64,000 bases of DNA from [Clostridium] citroniae WAL-17108 (lineage in GTDB: Bacteria; Bacillota; Clostridia; Lachnospirales; Lachnospiraceae): positions 2,038,634-2,102,633 of the forward strand of contig NZ_JH376420.1 of NCBI RefSeq assembly GCF_000233455.1, written 5' to 3'. Numbering within the stretch: the first letter of the stretch is position 1; each line of letters begins with the position of its first letter. A model generated the notes under the pieces. The model did no database searches. It saw only the letters and a program-made list of their open reading frames with translations, and had not been told where the DNA came from. The position numbers were made by a program, and so were the translations under genes. Shown one piece after another: positions 59,811 through 64,000 of the stretch.

Positions 59811-60891
59811 TGATTCTTGCCGCGATCAGGTCCCCCATGGCAGCGGTTCCCACCTGGCTGCATCCCTCCGACATGATATCCCCTGTCCTGTAACCCTCTG
59901 TGAGCACGGACTGTACTGCTGACTCTATGGCATCCGCCTCATGGTCCAGGTCAAAGGAATAGCGCAGAAGCATGGCAGCGGACAAAATGGTGGCAAGGGG
60001 ATTGGCAATATCCTTGCCCGCAATGTCCGGGGCAGAACCGTGGCTCGGCTCATAAAGGCCGAACTTGCTTTCATTCATGCTGGCGCTGGACAGCATTCCG
60101 ATGGAACCGGTGATCATGCTGGCCTCATCGGAAAGGATGTCCCCAAACATGTTCTCCGTAAGGATCACGTCAAACTGGCCCGGGTTCATGACCAGCTGCA
60201 TGGCACAGTTGTCAACCAGCATATGGGAGAGCTGTACCTCAGGATAATCCTCTGCCACTTCCTCCACCACCTTGCGCCATAACCTGGAGGAATCCAGCAC
60301 ATTGGCCTTATCCACGCTGGTCACTTTTTTTCTCCGCTTCATGGCAATATCAAAGGCCTTGACCGCGATACGCCGGATCTCCTTTTCATTGTATGTAAGG
60401 GTGTCTGTGGCTGTCATACAGCCGTCCACCTCTTTGGTCCACCTGTCTCCGAAATAAAGGCCGCCTGTGAGTTCCCTCATGATGACCATATCAAAGCCGT
60501 CCCCGATGATCTCCTTTTTCAGAGGGCAGGCGCCTGCCAGTTCCTTATAAAGATAAGCCGGGCGGATATTGGCAAACAGGCCCAGTCCCTTGCGGATCGC
60601 CAGAAGTCCTGCCTCGGGTCTGAGGTTCGGAGCCACGTCATACCATCTGGAGTTGCCCACATCCCCGCCTACTGCTCCCAGCAGGACCGCATCGCTGTTC
60701 CTGGCTGTCTCCAGCGCCTCATCTGTCAGCGGAACGCCGTGGGCGTCAATGGAGCATCCTCCCATAAGGATCTCCGTATAGTCAAAGGTGTGTCCGTAAA
60801 CCATGCCCACCTGATCCATTACCTTTTTAGCTTCTCTTACGATCTCCGGTCCGATCCCATCCCCTGGAATCACAGTGACATTATAATTCAT
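59806..60891 (-). CDS. leuB: 3-isopropylmalate dehydrogenase
   Basis: NAD-dependent decarboxylating dehydrogenase of leucine synthesis, 361 aa. Family motifs are [51 protein letters not shown] and [29 protein letters not shown] precedes the ATG, which is about 60 nt from a good promoter. It heads the leuB-ilvD-ilvB operon; leuA, leuC and leuD are not in the window. Members acting on other 2-hydroxy acids exist, but the context supports LeuB. Confidence 0.95.
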   Translation of the reverse strand: MNYNVTVIPGDGIGPEIVREAKKVMDQVGMVYGHTFDYTEILMGGCSIDAHGVPLTDEALETARNSDAVLLGAVGGDVGNSRWYDVAPNLRPEAGLLAIRKGLGLFANIRPAYLYKELAGACPLKKEIIGDGFDMVIMRELTGGLYFGDRWTKEVDGCMTATDTLTYNEKEIRRIAVKAFDIAMKRRKKVTSVDKANVLDSSRLWRKVVEEVAEDYPEVQLSHMLVDNCAMQLVMNPGQFDVILTENMFGDILSDEASMITGSIGMLSSASMNESKFGLYEPSHGSAPDIAGKDIANPLATILSAAMLLRYSFDLDHEADAIESAVQSVLTEGYRTGDIMSEGCSQVGTAAMGDLIAARIR

Positions 60892-60958
60892 GATACATAT
60901 CTCCCCTGTCTTCTATTCTTTGTAGTTATAGCTATCCGTAATAATATAATTTCCTTCC

Positions 60959-60987
60959 ATCATATATCATTTAAAGCCGTATTTCAA
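60959..60987 (-). promoter_or_regulatory. Promoter of the leuB-ilvD-ilvB operon
   Basis: Minus strand TTGAAA (60982-60987), 17-bp spacer, TATGAT (60959-60964). The short leader leaves no room for a T-box or peptide attenuator. Confidence 0.75.
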
Positions 60988-61051
60988 CCTTTCAGGATTA
61001 TTTTCCACCTTGGCAAATATACAAGTTTGGAATTATTGACATAATCAAAAG

Positions 61052-62335
61052 TTATAGGGCTTTCATATACTCCCTCATTTCATGGGATAATTTCTTATAC
61101 TGTTCCTGCATTTCCTGGTATTTTTCCAGGATCGGCCTTGTCCTGTTGCGCACTGAATCCATAATGGCATCATAATTCTCCACCATCACGGCAGCCACCC
61201 CCGGGTCAACCAGCCCCTTTTCAGCCATTTCAGAAACAATGGCGCTGGTTTTTTCCTTGGAGTACGCGTCCTTGTAGCTTCTGGTGCCTGTGAGGGCGCT
61301 TACAATGTCCGCTACCGCCACGATTCTCTGGGGCAGGTTTAACTGCCCTTCCTTAAGTCCCAAGGGGTACCCGGAGCCGTCCAGCTTTTCATGGTGGCGC
61401 AGGGCAATATCCCTCACCGCGTCAGAGACGCAGTCCTGAAGGATATACTCTGTCATTTTCACATGACCGCGCATCACATTCATGGCCTGTGGGCTTAAAC
61501 GCCCGGGAAACTCCAATATTTCCACCGGGATCCCTATCTTCCCCAGATCGTGGAGCATAGCCCCAAAGATCACGTCATTGATGGTATCCGCCCGTTCGCA
61601 AAGGCGCAGGGCCAGCTCCGAACTGATGATGGTGGTGGTGATGGTGTGGGTCACGGTGTGGGTGCTTCTGAAATCAATGGCATAGACCAGCATCCGGAGA
61701 ATGGACTGCTTTTCTCTGGAGGAAAAGGGAACCTCCTCCATGATCTGAATGTATTCATGTTCCAAAAAGAGCGAACTGCTGCCGGGCGCCACAAAATCCA
61801 TGCCCTCAAACAGGTCGAGCACCTCCCCGCAGAAGTTTTGGTCCCTCTGGGTCCCAAGGTACTGTTTCAGCCAATCCACATCCCCGGCTGAATGTTCAAA
61901 ATAAATATCGATCCTGTCCGCCAGGTGGAGAAGCTGGGATGCCTTTTTAATATGGTCCGGCACATGGTCCATCCGCCTCAGGACATTCCAGGGGGTGTGA
62001 TGGTAGAGCACGATTCCGGACAGTTCCTTCAGCAATGAGAAATAATAAAAGAACAGATAGCCGTAAATGGAATGGTTCCAGACATTCTCTGTCTCGAATT
62101 CCACCATTTTGTCTATCTCCTCTGTCTTGTAAGCCCCGATGTCATGGAGCACGGCCAGGGTCAGCATGTCCCTCATCTTCCTTCCGTCATAGCCGCCGTC
62201 CGCTTTCATCAGCTGGTACATGATGGACGCCACCCGTTGTCCGTGGCCCATCAGTCTGGCATCCACCAGATCAAAGGCCCTCTTTGCCACACTTATGATC
62301 CCCCTGTTGCTCATTGGAAGCATATAATCATACAT
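61052..62335 (-). CDS. Two-HD-domain protein with C-terminal HD-GYP domain
   Basis: Cytosolic protein of 427 aa. The N-terminal half has a divergent HD domain (GHGQRVASIMYQLM, LAVLHDIGAYKTEE, and a later YHHTPW). The C-terminal half is an HD-GYP domain (about 232-390: GAMLHDLGKIGIP, LRHHEKLDGSGYPLGL, IVAVADIVSALTGTRSY) as in cyclic-di-GMP phosphodiesterases. The tail (about 395-427) is predicted coiled-coil. No membrane segment or receiver domain is seen. GGAG lies 7 nt before the ATG. Cyclic-di-GMP hydrolysis is likely but some HD-GYP proteins act on other nucleotides. Confidence 0.9.
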   Translation of the reverse strand: MYDYMLPMSNRGIISVAKRAFDLVDARLMGHGQRVASIMYQLMKADGGYDGRKMRDMLTLAVLHDIGAYKTEEIDKMVEFETENVWNHSIYGYLFFYYFSLLKELSGIVLYHHTPWNVLRRMDHVPDHIKKASQLLHLADRIDIYFEHSAGDVDWLKQYLGTQRDQNFCGEVLDLFEGMDFVAPGSSSLFLEHEYIQIMEEVPFSSREKQSILRMLVYAIDFRSTHTVTHTITTTIISSELALRLCERADTINDVIFGAMLHDLGKIGIPVEILEFPGRLSPQAMNVMRGHVKMTEYILQDCVSDAVRDIALRHHEKLDGSGYPLGLKEGQLNLPQRIVAVADIVSALTGTRSYKDAYSKEKTSAIVSEMAEKGLVDPGVAAVMVENYDAIMDSVRNRTRPILEKYQEMQEQYKKLSHEMREYMKAL

Positions 62336-62410
62336 AAACGTTCTCCATTTTCCGGCTGTGATAACATCCCAGCCCGGCCTTTAACCACTGCGGTTCGGCC
62401 GCCTTCCTGT

Positions 62411-62439
62411 ATTCTGACATAAAATTCCTTTTTAATCAA
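62411..62439 (-). promoter_or_regulatory. Possible promoter of the HD-GYP gene
   Basis: Minus strand TTGATT (62434-62439), 17-bp spacer, CAGAAT (62411-62416) with an extended TGT. Moderate match only. Confidence 0.45.
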
Positions 62440-62469
62440 CCGGAAATGGGTCCGGACCGCAAAACATGG

Positions 62470-62517
62470 ATTAAAAAATGCCGTACCAGGCAGTTTCATC
62501 CGCCTGTACAGCATTTT
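62470..62517 (-). terminator. Terminator of the choline-binding protein gene
   Basis: Inverted repeat with arms 62475-62491 and 62502-62517 (AAAATGC, GTAC and CAGGC segments) followed by six T on the minus strand. Two short hairpins lie between it and the stop, one at 62523-62540 (GCCCTG/CAGGGC). Confidence 0.8.
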
Positions 62518-62593
62518 CTGAGCCCTGACATCACAGGGCAGTCTTTATTTTAGCGCCTGACGCCACTGGTCAGTTTTTATCATTAACTTCACA

Positions 62594-63568
62594 CTACTGG
62601 GCAATCTTTGCTCCGTCCTCACCGACCCAGTAATTGTCCGCCGTCATACAGTTGGTCAGCATGTCGCCGTTCTCAGAGCAGTAATACTCCTTGCCTTCCC
62701 ACTGGATCCATCCGGTCTGCATATACCCCTGGGCGTCAAAGAAATACCACTTATCCCCAATCTGCTTCCAGCTGTTTGCCGGATAGGTCCCATCGCCGTT
62801 GTCATACCACCATCTTCCGTTCTCCGCGGACTGTACCCACGCACCGCTTCCGCCCGTAGGGTTATCCCTGAACTCAGCCGCCTGATCGCTGCTGATGTAG
62901 ACGCTTGCGGAGTCCACCCAGTTTCCCTTCTCCCCACCGTCAAACCGGCTGACCGCACGGACCTTCACCGTATAGGAGGTATCCCCCTTTGTCATGCGGT
63001 CGCGGCAGTTGCTGGTGTTGGTGTTCACAACAATGGCGGATCCCACTGCCTTGTCGTCCCTGTAAACTCTTACCTCATAGCTTCCGGCCGCGCTGATGGG
63101 ATCCCATGTGGCGATACCATTGTCGGAAAGCTTCAGGTTCTCCACGTCACGGATGGAGGTGGAGAGTGAGGGAAGCTCTACATCCATCAACAGGGTGGAA
63201 CTGGAATCTTCCCTGCTGGCCTTCAGGAACTGGGCTCCTCCCTTCAATGTGACCTTATCCTTGGGAAGGGACTGGAAATAGTAATCATCATCCGCTGTCA
63301 GGGTGATCCTGATCTTGGGCACCGAGTCATCCCGCCATTCAAAGTCATCGTTCAGTATGTCATAACCATCCACGGAAAACCTGCTGTTGCTGGTCTCGAT
63401 CTCTATCTCTTCCTCACCAAATCCCGTGCCCGGCACAATGTTGGCCTTTATACTCAGTGTGATGGATTTAATGGGCTTACGGCTGGCAGCATATGACGGT
63501 ATGACCATGGCCGCGGCAAGAACTCCTGCCAGCAGTGCCGGCACCACTTTTTTCTTTATAATACGCAT
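62594..63568 (-). CDS. Secreted protein with choline-binding-type repeats
   Basis: Exported protein of 324 aa. The signal peptide is about 1-29 (MRIIKKKVVPALLAG ... PSYA). The middle (about 30-240) contains a beta-rich region and a fibronectin-like segment (SDNGIATWDPISAAGSYEVRVYRDDK). The C-terminus has three to four cell-wall-binding repeats (RWWYDNGDGTYPANSWKQI, WYFFDAQGYMQTGWI, YYCSENGDMLTN). These repeats probably attach the protein to the cell surface. The ATG at 63568 follows AAGGAGG; the longer frame from 63619 includes the leader hairpin. Its substrate or role is unknown. Confidence 0.9.
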   Translation of the reverse strand: MRIIKKKVVPALLAGVLAAAMVIPSYAASRKPIKSITLSIKANIVPGTGFGEEEIEIETSNSRFSVDGYDILNDDFEWRDDSVPKIRITLTADDDYYFQSLPKDKVTLKGGAQFLKASREDSSSTLLMDVELPSLSTSIRDVENLKLSDNGIATWDPISAAGSYEVRVYRDDKAVGSAIVVNTNTSNCRDRMTKGDTSYTVKVRAVSRFDGGEKGNWVDSASVYISSDQAAEFRDNPTGGSGAWVQSAENGRWWYDNGDGTYPANSWKQIGDKWYFFDAQGYMQTGWIQWEGKEYYCSENGDMLTNCMTADNYWVGEDGAKIAQ

Positions 63569-63638
63569 TATATACCTCCTTCTTTCTGTAGTGTACTCTC
63601 GGGGACTCCTAGAGTCCACCGTACCCTGTCATATCCTT

Positions 63639-63667
63639 ACTTTATCTGCATTTTCATGTCATGTCAA
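63639..63667 (-). promoter_or_regulatory. Promoter of the choline-binding protein gene
   Basis: Minus strand TTGACA (63662-63667), 17-bp spacer, TAAAGT (63639-63644). The leader holds a GGACTC/GAGTCC hairpin near 63603-63617, just upstream of the ribosome site. Confidence 0.82.
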
Positions 63668-63706
63668 TATAGATTTCCTTAAGATTCCCCTGATGCCTGC
63701 CGCGGC

Positions 63707-64000
63707 TCACCGGACTTCCCGGATAAGGCAGTACTGCTTTAGGGAAAAATGCTTCTGCACCACGCCAAACACCTTGAACCCAAAATGCTCATACAGAGGC
63801 ACATTGTGCGGATTATGGGTTTCCAGGGAGATCATCAGCTTATGGCTGTCGGCATAACGGATCATCTCGTCCATGAGCATGGCCGCCAGACCATGGTGCT
63901 GCATGGTGGGCCTTACGGCCAGGTAAATGATATGGAGACGGTTTTCCTGGTGCAGCTGCGCGGTCCACCTGGAATTCAGGTAATCCTTTCCCAGCACAAA
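63707..64000 (-). CDS. GNAT-family N-acetyltransferase, 5' end outside the window
   Basis: C-terminal 97 or so residues of a GNAT acetyltransferase. The acetyl-CoA region is visible as IIYLAVRPTMQHHGLAAMLMDEMI, followed by ISLETHNPHNVPLYEHFGFKVFG, typical of the family. The frame is open to the window edge; the GTG at 63997 is probably internal, so the start is missing. The substrate is unknown. Confidence 0.85.
   Translation of the reverse strand, partial: FVLGKDYLNSRWTAQLHQENRLHIIYLAVRPTMQHHGLAAMLMDEMIRYADSHKLMISLETHNPHNVPLYEHFGFKVFGVVQKHFSLKQYCLIREVR

Noticed and set aside
62336-62593. Cyclic-di-GMP riboswitch before the HD-GYP gene
   Set aside because: No GEMM-type conserved core is seen; the hairpins are better explained as a terminator of the upstream gene.

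Overview
The window looks like chromosomal DNA from a spore-forming, gut-type Lachnospiraceae bacterium (Clostridium cluster XIVa, perhaps Enterocloster/Clostridium-like). This is an inference from gene content: roughly 50% GC, strong AGGAGG ribosome sites, lipoprotein binding proteins of CUT1 transporters, YesM/YesN-type two-component genes, a choline-binding-repeat secreted protein, class 3 fructose bisphosphatase, and a small Asn/Ser/Gln-rich protein behind a sigma-G-like promoter. About 55 protein genes are supported, most on the minus strand. I see no rRNA, tRNA, CRISPR array or prophage.

Layout. 1-4.8 kb: housekeeping (rdgB, two YfcE-like phosphoesterases, a papain-like lipoprotein, an rRNA methyltransferase, a rhodanese). 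5.1-16.4 kb: glycan uptake and degradation: YesM-like kinase, YesN-like regulator, a membrane-anchored binding protein, a CUT1 ABC transporter and a GH38 alpha-mannosidase. 16.5-17.4 kb: a group II intron whose reverse-transcriptase ORF is almost entirely deleted. 17.4-25 kb: the small spore-type protein, a cold-shock protein, two NlpC/P60 wall hydrolases with WalR-like boxes, DUF1700, fbp, an MBL hydrolase and a LysM protein. 25-33.2 kb: sialic-acid/amino-sugar use (nanE, RpiR regulator, CUT1 transporter, nanA, GDSL esterase) with an iron alcohol dehydrogenase. 33.3-42.8 kb: one long LacI-headed nucleoside operon (YjjI glycyl-radical enzyme, nucleoside hydrolase, deoxyribosyltransferase, BMP-type ABC importer, and a free-standing RarA C-terminal-like protein). 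43.3-44.6 kb: M23 peptidase. 44.6-52.3 kb: a probable sigma-54-controlled acid-sugar operon (HpcH/HpaI aldolase, TctCBA transporter, four-carbon acid sugar kinase) with a divergent PrpR-like activator. 52.4-60.9 kb: serine (serC, serA, DUF1015) and branched-chain amino acid (leuB, ilvD, ilvB) biosynthesis. 61-64 kb: HD-GYP protein, choline-binding protein and a truncated GNAT acetyltransferase.

How it fits together. Three catabolic cassettes each pair uptake, degradation and a dedicated regulator. Neither CUT1 system encodes its ATPase here, so both probably borrow one from elsewhere. The most unusual signals are the ORF-deleted intron, the RarA-like and YjjI proteins inside a nucleoside operon, the sigma-54 acid-sugar cassette with an exact GG-N10-GC promoter, the sigma-G promoter in front of the Asn-rich repeat protein, and matching WalR-like boxes at the same offset in two wall-hydrolase leaders. 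Gene calls rest on motif recognition by eye; no database search was run.
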